From assembly GCA_934793215.1 (NCBI GenBank), contig CAKVOP010000004.1, positions 9,058 to 73,057 on the forward strand: DNA of 64,000 bases, in the 5' to 3' direction. This DNA comes from an uncultured Clostridia bacterium (lineage in GTDB: Bacteria > Bacillota > Clostridia > Christensenellales > UBA1242). Position 1 is the stretch's first letter. Each line of letters begins with the position of its first letter. Shown here piece by piece: positions 31,763 through 41,049 of this stretch. Position numbers and translations under genes: made by a program. Below the pieces are notes generated by a model. That model was not told the origin of the DNA. It searched no databases and saw nothing but the letters and a program-made list of their open reading frames with translations.

Positions 31763-34276
31763 GTGAATTTATTGAACAAAATGGGCTTTTGGGACAAAGT
31801 CGGTACGATTTTTGATGTAATTCCAAAAGTTATTTACTATCTTTATGCTGCCCTCGCTAGTGGCGTAGATGCGCTTCAAGCACTTGTGAGAAAACTTGCT
31901 GGGCTTGATAGTTATTGGACTGCAACAGCAGCCGGCGGGGCGAACGCTGTTGTACAACACAGAGATCCACTTTCTGAATTTGTCTATGGAATTCTAGGGG
32001 TTGGACAAAGTGCGTCAGTTTATAAAGCACTTAACACTGTCTTTTGGTCACTTGCAATTTTTGGACTTATTATGCTGGTTGTCAGCACAATGATTGCGAT
32101 TATTAAATCACATTACAACGAAGACACTGGTGCGACAAGCCCTTGGAAATACATATACACTGCCATCAAAGCAATTCTTACTTTCGTGGTAATTCCTGTA
32201 GTTGTTGTTCTTGGTATGCAACTTTCAACATTTGCCCTTGACACACTTGATAGAATCATTGCGGGTTCAGCAGGGGAAGGTGCAATCACTGGTATCTATG
32301 GTGGTGATGTTGCGACGAAACTCGAGCATGACGAAAACACAAATACTTATGCGCATTACGATTTCTTCGGTGCTAGAGATTATACGACAAGCACACCATT
32401 CAGTGGAATGCTTTTCAAGGCTGCGGGTTATAACGCAAACCGTATACGAACAGGCTCATACTCTGTGGGCGATTTAAAAAACTTGACTAGTTCAATCTTC
32501 GGTCAAACGAGTGACCAAAGCACGGATTATGCTGCATATCAAGTTGACTATGCTTTTTCAAATTGTTTGATGTTTAAAGATGAAAATAAACCTGAATATC
32601 AAACATGGGTACAAGAACTTGATGGAGTCCCAGTTGCTCTCATGGATATTTGGAAGTTAAATAAAGTAAGCGGATTCTCAAAATGGGACGTTTCGGTTGT
32701 TTGGCTTTTCTACGACCTTTGGAGATTTAACTTTATTGTAGGGTTTGCTGGAGTGACCACTTGTTTTGGAGTATTAGTTTCCATTGTATTTGGACTCTTA
32801 ACGAGACTTATTAAAGGTGCAGCACTATTCCTTGTATTCCCTGCACTCCTAGGTATTGCACCTATGGACAATTTCAAAGCATTTAAATCTTGGGGAACTC
32901 AATTCATGCAATTGATCCTTATGGTATTCGGTGCGATACTTGGAATGAACTTGCTACTTTTGGTTCTGCCATATATTCAAAATATAAGTTTCTTTGATCC
33001 TAACAATTTTGCGCTTAATGTATTAAATGCCATTATGGACGTCGTCATTTTAATTGTTGGCCTTCAAATGGCAAAAGATTTCATTAATATCGTGAATGGA
33101 TTTGTCGGTGGATCCGATGCTGTTGCTGCTGGTGACGGTGTAAAAGATAATGCTAAAAAAGCAATGATCTCGGGAGCCAAAACGGCTATTGGCGCTGGCA
33201 AGATTGGCGTTGGAGCACTTGCTGTTGGAGCAAAAGGCGTAATTGGCGCTGGCAAGGTGGTTGGAAAGGGAGCCAAAGGTTTTGCGACTATGGTTACAGC
33301 CCGAGGAGCCACTGCAAGAGCAGAAAGGCGAGATGCAAGAGCAGAATCTGCTATTGGTGCAGCTGACGAGGCTGATGAAGCATTAAGAAGAGAAACAGAA
33401 AGAAACCAAGGTGTCTTGGATTATTATAGAGGCAAAAAAGAAGGCGACGCAGAAAGTGCGGCTTTTGGACGCAGAATTGCAGACGCAGGAGCCCAAGCAA
33501 GAGAAAAGGCAACGAATGCAGGGCTTAGTAGCGAGGCGATAGAAGCGAAAGGCAAGGAAGCGGAAGAAAGAGAATTTAAGAAGATATTGAGTGAAAATGA
33601 TTACGAAAAAGATGCTGCAAGGTTGGCGAGAGCTCAAACTGCCAGTGCAAAAGCTCACAAAAGAGCGGATAAGGCGGCAGATAGTTTGCAACACACGGTT
33701 GACGCTCATGGACTGATTTATGAAGACGGGGCTTATAAGCGAACAAAGACGACTGGTGAAGAAATTGGTATTGCAGCGAAAGGCATCTTAAAAGCACCAT
33801 TCGGCGAAAGAGCGACTTACAGAGTAGACGAAAGTGGCGAATTTGTTAGAGATAGAAATGGTCGCAAGGTTGTAGACAAGGCAGGTTCTGGATTGCTGGG
33901 TATGGGTTCTGCGATTGCAAGAGGGCTTGAACCTACAGGTGCAGAAATTGCTGGATTTGGGCAAAAGGTAGGTAAGTCTATTAAAGACTCATTATCTTGG
34001 AGTAGCATTGGTAAAAACATTGCTGACGGATTTACCAAATCAGTTAATACTGGCTTCCAAGTTGCGGGCGTAGATAAACTCACAAAAGACCTTCAAGACG
34101 TCGGTAAATCATTTAAGCAATCTACATTCAAGACGCCAGAAGCGTTTGAAGGTAAAGAAGGAGATAAACTTACTAAAGAAGTTGCAAAGGCTCAACAACA
34201 AAGAGACGAAAAGATGCAATCACTTCTCGAAAAGATTGTCGAAAACACTACACCAAGATCTGGTGGAACAACTTAA
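31763..34276 (+). CDS. Orphan VirB6/TrbL-like polytopic membrane protein with long charged C-terminal domain
   Basis: 837 residues, GTG start behind AAAAGGGGG. About six transmembrane helices (near 88-112, 128-155, 322-345, 352-368, 380-405, 415-437) with a large loop of about 165 residues between the second and third. A Gly/Ala-rich amphipathic stretch (about 450-515: ISGAKTAIGAGKIGVGA type) leads to a highly charged, probably coiled-coil cytosolic region and a final tail ending RDEKMQSLLEKIVENT. This layout matches VirB6/TrbL channel proteins of type IV secretion, yet no other secretion genes are nearby. The tail is repeated as a separate 79-residue protein immediately downstream. Own promoter and terminator. 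Confidence 0.7.
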   Translation: MNLLNKMGFWDKVGTIFDVIPKVIYYLYAALASGVDALQALVRKLAGLDSYWTATAAGGANAVVQHRDPLSEFVYGILGVGQSASVYKALNTVFWSLAIFGLIMLVVSTMIAIIKSHYNEDTGATSPWKYIYTAIKAILTFVVIPVVVVLGMQLSTFALDTLDRIIAGSAGEGAITGIYGGDVATKLEHDENTNTYAHYDFFGARDYTTSTPFSGMLFKAAGYNANRIRTGSYSVGDLKNLTSSIFGQTSDQSTDYAAYQVDYAFSNCLMFKDENKPEYQTWVQELDGVPVALMDIWKLNKVSGFSKWDVSVVWLFYDLWRFNFIVGFAGVTTCFGVLVSIVFGLLTRLIKGAALFLVFPALLGIAPMDNFKAFKSWGTQFMQLILMVFGAILGMNLLLLVLPYIQNISFFDPNNFALNVLNAIMDVVILIVGLQMAKDFINIVNGFVGGSDAVAAGDGVKDNAKKAMISGAKTAIGAGKIGVGALAVGAKGVIGAGKVVGKGAKGFATMVTARGATARAERRDARAESAIGAADEADEALRRETERNQGVLDYYRGKKEGDAESAAFGRRIADAGAQAREKATNAGLSSEAIEAKGKEAEEREFKKILSENDYEKDAARLARAQTASAKAHKRADKAADSLQHTVDAHGLIYEDGAYKRTKTTGEEIGIAAKGILKAPFGERATYRVDESGEFVRDRNGRKVVDKAGSGLLGMGSAIARGLEPTGAEIAGFGQKVGKSIKDSLSWSSIGKNIADGFTKSVNTGFQVAGVDKLTKDLQDVGKSFKQSTFKTPEAFEGKEGDKLTKEVAKAQQQRDEKMQSLLEKIVENTTPRSGGTT

Positions 34277-34303
34277 TACTTTTAAATTTAAAAACGAATT
34301 AAA

Positions 34304-34338
34304 GCAGGCAAGGTCACTATTGATTTTGCCTGCTTTTT
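34304..34338 (+). terminator. Terminator overlapping the next promoter
   Basis: GCAGGCAA (34304-34311) pairs with TTGCCTGC (34326-34333), then TTTTTGTG. The 3' arm lies in the spacer between the -35 and -10 of the following promoter. Confidence 0.85.
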
Positions 34339-34348
34339 GTGTTAAAAT
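34320..34348 (+). promoter_or_regulatory. Promoter of the tail-copy gene
   Basis: TTGATT (34320-34325), 17-bp spacer, extended -10 TGT-TAAAAT (34343-34348). Confidence 0.75.
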
Positions 34349-34364
34349 ATTTTGAGAGGGGAAT

Positions 34365-34604
34365 ATGAAGATTTTTAGAAATATCGCGGACGGGTTTGTC
34401 AAGTTTATTTCAAATATAAGCGATTCTGTTGGCTTTAAACTTTGTGATGATGTCAAAGATGTCTTTGGAACATTGAAGTGCGTAGGACATGAAGACCAAT
34501 TAAGTGGTGAGAAATTAAGAAAAAAGTTGGCAAAAGAGCAAATGGAAAGAGACGAGCGTATAATCGCACTTTTAGAGGAGATTGAATCTCACACAAGAGG
34601 TTAA
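34365..34604 (+). CDS. Stand-alone copy of the VirB6-like protein's C-terminal tail
   Basis: 79 residues, GAGGGG site. It aligns over its full length with the last about 85 residues of the upstream protein: IFRNIADGFVKFI against IGKNIADGFTKSV at the start, and KLAKEQMERDERIIALLEEI against EVAKAQQQRDEKMQSLLEKI at the end. The middle is divergent (Cys-containing here). No membrane segment. It may compete with or bind the same partner as the parent tail, or oligomerise with it through the terminal helix. Own promoter. Function unknown. Confidence 0.75.
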   Translation: MKIFRNIADGFVKFISNISDSVGFKLCDDVKDVFGTLKCVGHEDQLSGEKLRKKLAKEQMERDERIIALLEEIESHTRG

Positions 34605-34611
34605 AAATTAC

Positions 34612-34640
34612 TTGCATTTTTGGGAAAAAAGTGATAAAAT
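34612..34640 (+). promoter_or_regulatory. mscL promoter
   Basis: TTGCAT (34612-34617), 17-bp spacer, TAAAAT (34635-34640). Confidence 0.8.
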
Positions 34641-34662
34641 CGCAATGAAAACGGAGGATAAA

Positions 34663-35343
34663 ATGAAAAAGTTCTTTCAAGATTTTAAGAAGTTTATAAG
34701 CCGTGGCAATATCGTGGATATGGCTGTCGGCGTTATTGTGGGTAGTGCGTTCAGTGCGATTGTTACAGCATTAACAAATAAAATCATTATGCCACTTATT
34801 AATGCACTTCTGTCAATCGGTGGTACAAATGGACTAGAACAGGCATATACTTTCTTACGAAAGGTTTATAAAGCAGACGGAGTTACCGTGGATCTTACTA
34901 AATCAATTTACATTGATTGGGGGGCATTCATTACCGCAATTATTAATTTCTTTATCATCGCTTTTGTTCTCTTCAGTGTTTTAAAGGCAGTTATGAAAGC
35001 TAATGAAATGTTTAAAGATGCTGCGGAAGAGATGACAAATAAAGAACTTATTGCAGAGAAACTTGAAGTTAGAAAACAAGCGAAAAAAGACAAGGTTAGA
35101 TTTAAAAAGGCTTGGAAAGCACATCTTGAAGAAAAGAAAGCACTTGCCGAAGCAGAGGCGAAAGCGAAAGCGGAAGAAGAGGAGCGAATTAAAGCCGAAG
35201 AGGCGGAAAAGGCAAGGCTTAATTCTACCGAATATCTTCTTGGTCAAATTCTTGAATTGTTAAAAGAGCAAAAAGGTCAAGAAGTATCGCAAGTTTTGGC
35301 GACAAATGAGAAAGCGGAAATTTTTAAAGAAGAAGATAGGTAA
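34663..35343 (+). CDS. mscL: Large-conductance mechanosensitive channel MscL with extended coiled C-terminus
   Basis: 226 residues from ATG 34663 (site ACGGAGG); an upstream in-frame ATG at 34582 would overlap the previous gene and the promoter. It releases solutes on hypo-osmotic shock. The N-terminal helix KKFFQDFKKFISRGNIVDMA and TM1 GVIVGSAFSAIVTALTN are typical; TM2 is INFFIIAFVLFSVLKAV. Typical MscL has about 130-150 residues, so about 75 are extra: a Lys/Glu/Ala-rich coiled segment (about 130-195) inserted before the conserved LLGQILELLKEQ end helix, plus a short acidic tail. Confidence 0.92.
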   Translation: MKKFFQDFKKFISRGNIVDMAVGVIVGSAFSAIVTALTNKIIMPLINALLSIGGTNGLEQAYTFLRKVYKADGVTVDLTKSIYIDWGAFITAIINFFIIAFVLFSVLKAVMKANEMFKDAAEEMTNKELIAEKLEVRKQAKKDKVRFKKAWKAHLEEKKALAEAEAKAKAEEEERIKAEEAEKARLNSTEYLLGQILELLKEQKGQEVSQVLATNEKAEIFKEEDR

Positions 35344-35356
35344 ATGTAAAGATGGG

Positions 35357-35392
35357 AAAAGGAACGAATAAGGTTAAAGTGTTCCTTTTTTT
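35357..35392 (+). terminator. mscL terminator
   Basis: AAAAGGAAC (35357-35365) pairs with GTTCCTTTT, ending in seven T residues. Confidence 0.9.
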
Positions 35393-35506
35393 ATTTTGGT
35401 TTATTGTTTTAAGTAAAAATAAAAAGATGCAAAATTAAGAGATTGCACTTAATTTGTGTGGTTATAAAAAAATTCATAAAAATATTAAAAAATATTGAAA
35501 ATTTTG

Positions 35507-35535
35507 TTGACAAATATAAATAAATTTGGTATATT
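35507..35535 (+). promoter_or_regulatory. tRNA-Val promoter
   Basis: TTGACA (35507-35512), 17-bp spacer, TATATT (35530-35535). Confidence 0.88.
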
Positions 35536-35563
35536 ATTACTCGTAACCTCGGTTGCACACTAT

Positions 35564-35639
35564 GGAAGTTTAGCTCAGCTGGGAGAGCATCTGCCTTACA
35601 AGCAGAGGGTCATAGGTTCGAGCCCTATAACTTCCACCA
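35564..35639 (+). tRNA. tRNA-Val (anticodon UAC), CCA encoded
   Basis: Acceptor GGAAGTT (35564-35570) pairs with AACTTCC (35629-35635), then A and CCA. D arm GCTC/GAGC, anticodon loop CTTACAA (UAC), T arm with GGTTCGAGCC. Confidence 0.96.
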
Positions 35640-35644
35640 CAAAT

Positions 35645-35664
35645 CCGCCTTTGGCGGTTTTTTT
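35645..35664 (+). terminator. tRNA-Val terminator
   Basis: CCGCC-ttt-GGCGG (35645-35657) followed by TTTTTTT. Confidence 0.92.
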
Positions 35665-35708
35665 GTTTCTTGCAATGCATGCATGAAACAAAACTACACA
35701 AAGTGTAG

Positions 35709-35893
35709 GTGGAAGGCTACAAGGTTACACGAAATGAGTTTTGAGAATAAAATGCATAACCTTATAACTTCCACCAGTAGTACATAAGAGACACTAGTAA
35801 ACACTATATCTAGTGTCTTTTTTATTCGCTTGTGTTCAGGTTTGTATCAAAAGTTTAGTCAAAACATACTAAAAAGAAGTGGAAGGCTACAAG
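35709..35893 (+). repeat. Att-like cluster: repeated copies of the tRNA-Val 3' end
   Basis: TATAACTTCCACCA, the tRNA-Val 3' end (35626-35639), recurs at 35763-35776. GTGGAAGGCTACAAG occurs at 35709-35723 and exactly again at 35879-35893; its GTGGAAG start is the reverse complement of the CTTCCAC end. Copies at 35708-35728 and 35756-35776 form an imperfect inverted pair. This is the footprint expected of past integrase activity at a tRNA. No integrase gene is present here. The remaining DNA to 36141 holds no gene. Confidence 0.65.
35789..35823 (+). terminator. Orphan terminator within the att-like cluster
   Basis: AGACACTAG (35789-35797) pairs perfectly with CTAGTGTCT (35810-35818), then TTTTTT. 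No gene ends before it, so it is probably left from a departed element or a small untranslated RNA. Confidence 0.85.
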
Positions 35894-36141
35894 TTTTTGA
35901 TTGCAAGTTCTTTTCTTGTTCACTAGGAATGGAAACGAGTTAAAATTTACAATGTTCAATATTTTTATGTGCTTATTGTCGTCAAAATAAAAATGTGCAA
36001 TTTTATATTATTAATTTTAATCCAATTTACAGTTGAATTCTTTAGGTAGAAGAAAAAGTGGTCGTTGTGAAAGGAATTACAAACAATTAGTTGTTAGAAA
36101 GCAAATTATTATTTGCATTTGTCATTAGTGCGTATAAAAAG

Positions 36142-36170
36142 TAGACAAAAATTTTAGATTTTGTTATAAT
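36142..36170 (+). promoter_or_regulatory. Promoter of the GH2 gene
   Basis: TAGACA (36142-36147), 17-bp spacer, extended -10 TGT-TATAAT (36165-36170), with a leader of about 100 nt. Confidence 0.85.
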
Positions 36171-36278
36171 CATGCCATAGGGGCATTTGGTAATTAATTT
36201 AATTAATATATATTAACGTATAAGAAAGTCTAAATTTAAGCAAATTAATTTTATATTTGCCTAAAAGTGAGGTGTTAA

Positions 36279-39200
36279 ATGAAAAACAAATCAAATAGAC
36301 ATCTTTGGGCGTTGTCGCTGGCGGTTATAATGGCAGGGACAGCGTTGCCAATAAGCACCATTTTTTCTCGACAAGATGGACGAGAAAAGGCAAGTGCGTC
36401 AAGTGAAGCGTCGATAACCAGAGAGGAACTAAATCTTAACGAAGATTGGCGTTTTGCTTTAAATCTTGAAGAAAGTCTTTCTCCTCAAAAAATTGATTTT
36501 GACACTTCTTCGTGGGCAGATGTTAATCTCCCGCATGATTTTTCGATTAATCAAGAGTTTACTCAAAGTGGTGAGGCTGAATCGGGATACCTTCTTGGTG
36601 GCACGGGTTGGTACCGAAAAACACTCACTCTTGAAGAGGCTGAACAAGGACAAGAAACTGTTATACTAAATTTTGATGGCTCATACAAAGATACATATGT
36701 ATATGTCAACGGAGAGTATGTAGGGGAAAACCATTATGGTTATAACAATTTTGCGTTTGACATAACAGACAAACTTGTTTATGACGGGCAGACAAACAAT
36801 GTGATTGCTGTTAAAGTCGACCATCAAACGCCTTCAAGTCGTTGGTATTCTGGAAGTGGAATTTATAGAGATGTGACTTTAATAAAAACCAATAAAGTAC
36901 ATTTTACTCATAATGCTACGGCCGTAACTACACCTGAAATCAGTTTAGGAAATGGCAAAGTTGATGCACAAGTTACTTTGCAAAATGATTCGCAAAAGGC
37001 AAAAGAGGTTATGGTGCTTGTAAGCGTGCTTGATAGTGCTGGCAAAAATGTGTCCGCTATTGCAAGCAAAACGGTAACCATCGGGAAAAACTCGTCTATA
37101 ACTGAACGTCTTTCGACATTGGTAGATAATCCTACACTTTGGTCAATAGATAACCCTTACAGATATACACTTCACACCGAAATTGTGTATAATGGGCAAA
37201 TTGTGGACAAACAAGACACAGAGTTTGGTTTTAGATATTACTCTTTCAATGTAGGAACTGGCTTTAATTTAAATGGCAAAAATGTCAAACTAAATGGTGT
37301 TTGTATGCATCACGACCAAGGTGCTCTGGGTGCAGTTGCAAATTATGACGCAATTTATAGGCAAATGAGCATTATGAAAAGCATGGGTGCAAATGCTATT
37401 AGAGTTACTCATAACCCAGCAAGTAAGACGCTGATTGAAATATGTGATAAACTTGGGCTTTTAGTCATTGAAGAGTTCTTTGATGGTTGGAGCACCGCTA
37501 AAAATAGTAATATATACGATTTCTCACAATATTTCAACAAATATATAGAAGCAGAAAACAAGATTCTTGGTGCGAATAGTGGCATGACATGGGCACAATT
37601 TGTTATAAAAAATGTTGTGTCTCGTGATAGAAATAATCCGTCAATCATAATGTGGTCGTTAGGTAATGAAATTGGCTCTAACGCTAATTTCCCTAAAATA
37701 TCACTTGACCTTATCAAATGGACAAAGGATTATGATACAACAAGACCGGTAACAAATGGTGATAATGCACGCTCGGTCGATTCGAGCAACAACAATGCTC
37801 AAGTAAGCAAAAACATTCAAAATGCAGGTGGAATTGTAGGCTTTAACTACGCAAAGGGGTCTTCTGGAACAACATTTGATACACTTAATGAATATTATGG
37901 CGGGGTTATAAACGGGTCCGAAACCACATCTGCAATTTCCAGCCGTGGAATCTACTCTACAATGTCCACAACAGGTTATTATAAGTCTTCTTATGATAAT
38001 CAAGCAGTTGAGTGGGGACAAACCGCACATAATGCCATGTTTGATATTATAACAAGAGATTATGTCGCTGGAAGTTTTGTATGGACTGGATTCGATTATA
38101 TCGGTGAACCAACTCCATGGAATAACACCGCGTCGGCTGGAATGCCTTCCAATGCAGAAACTTGGCCAGCACCAAATTCAAGTTATTTTGGGATTGTGGA
38201 CACTGCCGGATTTGAAAAAGATACCTACTATTTGTACAGAAGCCAATGGAAGCAAGATGATACAACTTTACATCTTGTTACATCTTGGGATAGTGATAAC
38301 CAAATATTGAACTCTGGGAAAACTCCAGTTTGGCTTTATACAAACGCACCAAAAGTTAAACTTTTTGTTACTGGAAGTGATGAGGCTGTTGCAACAGCAA
38401 CAAGAAAAGTGATTGAAACAGCGGCTGGACATAAATATTTTACTTATTTGACTCAATCATTAAATTCTAGCCTTTGCACAACGAGTACGGGAAGTGGCGG
38501 ATTTTCTTTATATTCAATTTTTAACGTTCAATATACAAAAGGGACTATCTACGCTGTGGCTTATGATGAAAATGACAATGTTATTGAAAACACTGTAGGA
38601 AAATCAAAAGTCTCAACGCCAGATAAAGAGAACCTTAAACTTGATGTTTACTCGAACAAAACGCAAATTCTTGCAGACGGGAAAAGTTTGGCGTATGTAA
38701 CAATAGATATTACTGATAAAGATGGAAATCTAAACACGACAGCATCAAACCTTATTAATGTCAGCCTTGAAGGTGAAGGTGAAATTGTTGGGGTTGACAA
38801 TGGTGATCAAGCAACAAATGAAAAATTTCAACAATCATCTGTTTTAACGAGTAAGACAACTGCAAATATTAAGGCATTTTCAGGTAAAGCACTCGTAATT
38901 GTTCGCTCAACTAAAAATGCTGGCGTAATAACTTTGACAACAAGCGGGGATACTCTTGCGAGTCAAAGTATAACAATCAATAGCGCACAAGTAATTAACG
39001 AAGACTTGACAATTACCTCTTATTCATACACAAACAATTTTGTCATGGTAAGCGGACAAAAGCCAATGCTAGATTCTTCGGCGGTGGGAATTCTATCTAA
39101 CGGGAAGTCACTAAATGGTATAGTGACATGGCAACCCCTTGAAAGCGGATATGAAACAACCGGCAATTATACTTTAACTGGCGAAATCACGTTTGAGGGG

Positions 39201-40886
39201 TATGAGCCTATTAGTGTAACCGCAACTCTCACAATTTTGGATCAACCTTTTGCACTTCAAAATATCGCACTTGTAACAGAACAAGGCATTGCACCACAAC
39301 TGCCAGCCACTGTCAGTGGTCTTGATGGAGAAGGAAATGTAATTGGGCAATATGCTGTCACTTGGGACAGCGTGCCAAGGACTAAATTCTCGAGAATTGG
39401 GGATATTGTTCGTGTAGTTGGCAAAGCGACTTATCAAGGAATTGAACTTTCAGTATATTGTAATGTTAGGGTTATTGAATCACTCGATAATCCTACCGAT
39501 TATGTTGACGAAAGCACTGTGCTTTCCCAAGATATTGAGGAAGACAAACAATCGGACAGCCTTGACGCAATTAAAGATGGGAATATTTGGTCTCCAGTTC
39601 TTGACACAACAAGCAGTAATGTTAGTGCACAGGAAAAACTGGAACGATGGACAAATTACAACAACAAGAATGTATCACGCATAGCCACGATAACCTTTGA
39701 GTTCGCAGAGGTTAAAGAATTCGGGTTTGCTGACATTTACTACTATCTTGATAGCAATTGCAAGATTCCTGCAAACATTAAGTTTTCATATTCGACTGAC
39801 AATACAACTTTTACAGAAGTAAACGCGGAAGAGTTTGAAAAAGAATCACATAGTTATATAAATGATTCAACTAAAAGCGGATTGCATATTCAATATAAAT
39901 TTGTCGATAGTGATGGGAACGGAGTTTCTTTCAGCGCTTCAACAATAAAAATAGAATTTACCGCCAAGGTTGAAAACTGGCAAAATCGTTGTGTAGGTAT
40001 AACCGAGATCGAAATGGGAGTTCTTGACAGGCACGAGCCAAATCTTCTTACTTCTACTGATTTAGGAGGGATTGCGGTTGATAATGAAGCCCTAGAGGGA
40101 TTTGAACCAAGTGTGCTTTCGTATAACACAGACGGAAAAACATTAACTGCTGTTGCTCCTAATAGCACGGCAGTAACCATTTTGCCTGCAAACAATAATG
40201 TTTATAAAATTGTAACATATGCTGAAAACGAATCTAGAAAAATTTATTCGGTTACTGTAAGTGGTGAAGAAAGGTGCAAACACATACACACCGAACTTAA
40301 AAATGTAAAATTGCCATCATGTGAAACCGAAGGTTATACTGGTGATACCTATTGTCTAGATTGTAAAAAAGTTGTTAAGTTGGGCTATGCAATTCCTGCA
40401 CTCGGGCATAACTGGGATGAGGGACAAATTCTAACTCAACCAACAATTTATAGTGACGGGCTTATCAAATACACTTGCCAGAGATGTGGAGATGAGAAAA
40501 CGGAGGCTATTGCTCACCTTGTTACCGTGCCATCTGTAAACCTTGTTATTACAGAGGGAAGTGAAAGCAATATAACTCTCACTGGTGAATTTGTAGATTA
40601 TTCACATGTAGAAAGTTACTATACCGTAAATCATAAAGGTTTTATTGTTATTTTAGAACAAATGTTTGACGGCGGAGACCTTAACATGCAAACTAGCGGA
40701 ATTACAAGAATTCGAGTTGGAGAGATTAATGAAAATGGATACTTCTCGTATGATTATTCTGTGATTCACAGGGCACAAAGATATGTTGTAAGAGCGTTTA
40801 TGGGATACATTAACAGCGATGGGGAACTTGTCTATATTTATTCAGCAGACACAAAAACAATTTCTCTTATGGACCTTCTTGCTTAA
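36279..40886 (+). CDS. Secreted multidomain GH2 beta-galactosidase-type enzyme
   Basis: 1535 residues; signal peptide to about residue 42 (KASASSE). GH2 sugar-binding domain (about 48-205, WADVNLPHDF, GTGWYRK, SRWYSGSGIYRDV), Ig-like domain, then the TIM barrel: MHHDQGALG, THNPAS, acid/base E464 in SLGNEIGS and likely nucleophile E548 in NGSETTSAISSRG. A DUF4982 segment (GFDYIGEPTPW), a GH2 C-terminal domain 5-like module, Big_4-like Ig repeats, an F5/8-type carbohydrate-binding module (about 1080-1250) and a Cys/His-paired module (CKHIHTE ... CLDCKK ... CQRCGDEK) follow. No LPXTG anchor. Likely hydrolyses beta-galactosides on host or plant glycans. Monocistronic; GAGGTG site. Confidence 0.9.
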   Translation: MKNKSNRHLWALSLAVIMAGTALPISTIFSRQDGREKASASSEASITREELNLNEDWRFALNLEESLSPQKIDFDTSSWADVNLPHDFSINQEFTQSGEAESGYLLGGTGWYRKTLTLEEAEQGQETVILNFDGSYKDTYVYVNGEYVGENHYGYNNFAFDITDKLVYDGQTNNVIAVKVDHQTPSSRWYSGSGIYRDVTLIKTNKVHFTHNATAVTTPEISLGNGKVDAQVTLQNDSQKAKEVMVLVSVLDSAGKNVSAIASKTVTIGKNSSITERLSTLVDNPTLWSIDNPYRYTLHTEIVYNGQIVDKQDTEFGFRYYSFNVGTGFNLNGKNVKLNGVCMHHDQGALGAVANYDAIYRQMSIMKSMGANAIRVTHNPASKTLIEICDKLGLLVIEEFFDGWSTAKNSNIYDFSQYFNKYIEAENKILGANSGMTWAQFVIKNVVSRDRNNPSIIMWSLGNEIGSNANFPKISLDLIKWTKDYDTTRPVTNGDNARSVDSSNNNAQVSKNIQNAGGIVGFNYAKGSSGTTFDTLNEYYGGVINGSETTSAISSRGIYSTMSTTGYYKSSYDNQAVEWGQTAHNAMFDIITRDYVAGSFVWTGFDYIGEPTPWNNTASAGMPSNAETWPAPNSSYFGIVDTAGFEKDTYYLYRSQWKQDDTTLHLVTSWDSDNQILNSGKTPVWLYTNAPKVKLFVTGSDEAVATATRKVIETAAGHKYFTYLTQSLNSSLCTTSTGSGGFSLYSIFNVQYTKGTIYAVAYDENDNVIENTVGKSKVSTPDKENLKLDVYSNKTQILADGKSLAYVTIDITDKDGNLNTTASNLINVSLEGEGEIVGVDNGDQATNEKFQQSSVLTSKTTANIKAFSGKALVIVRSTKNAGVITLTTSGDTLASQSITINSAQVINEDLTITSYSYTNNFVMVSGQKPMLDSSAVGILSNGKSLNGIVTWQPLESGYETTGNYTLTGEITFEGYEPISVTATLTILDQPFALQNIALVTEQGIAPQLPATVSGLDGEGNVIGQYAVTWDSVPRTKFSRIGDIVRVVGKATYQGIELSVYCNVRVIESLDNPTDYVDESTVLSQDIEEDKQSDSLDAIKDGNIWSPVLDTTSSNVSAQEKLERWTNYNNKNVSRIATITFEFAEVKEFGFADIYYYLDSNCKIPANIKFSYSTDNTTFTEVNAEEFEKESHSYINDSTKSGLHIQYKFVDSDGNGVSFSASTIKIEFTAKVENWQNRCVGITEIEMGVLDRHEPNLLTSTDLGGIAVDNEALEGFEPSVLSYNTDGKTLTAVAPNSTAVTILPANNNVYKIVTYAENESRKIYSVTVSGEERCKHIHTELKNVKLPSCETEGYTGDTYCLDCKKVVKLGYAIPALGHNWDEGQILTQPTIYSDGLIKYTCQRCGDEKTEAIAHLVTVPSVNLVITEGSESNITLTGEFVDYSHVESYYTVNHKGFIVILEQMFDGGDLNMQTSGITRIRVGEINENGYFSYDYSVIHRAQRYVVRAFMGYINSDGELVYIYSADTKTISLMDLLA

Positions 40887-40889
40887 CTT

Positions 40890-40923
40890 AAAAAGCATGC
40901 GAAAATTTGTTCGTATGCTTTTT
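40890..40923 (+). terminator. GH2 gene terminator
   Basis: AAAAGCATGCGAA (40891-40903) pairs with TTCGTATGCTTTT ending in T5. Confidence 0.9.
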
Positions 40924-41049
40924 ATTTAAACGAAAAAATTATAAGAATAAAAAAATACCATGTAAAATTTGTTAATTTAAGCAATTTTGTAAGTTTAAAG
41001 CAAAATAAACATATTTAATTATTAAAATATACATAATAAGTTTAATCAT

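Noticed and set aside
33064..34083. Long minus-strand frames within the VirB6-like gene
   Set aside because: They arise from the Ala/Gly-rich codons of the real gene and show low-complexity Pro/Ala content without binding sites.
31763..35343. A complete type IV secretion or conjugation locus
   Set aside because: Only the VirB6/TrbL-like protein is present; no VirB4, VirD4 or relaxase-like gene lies nearby.
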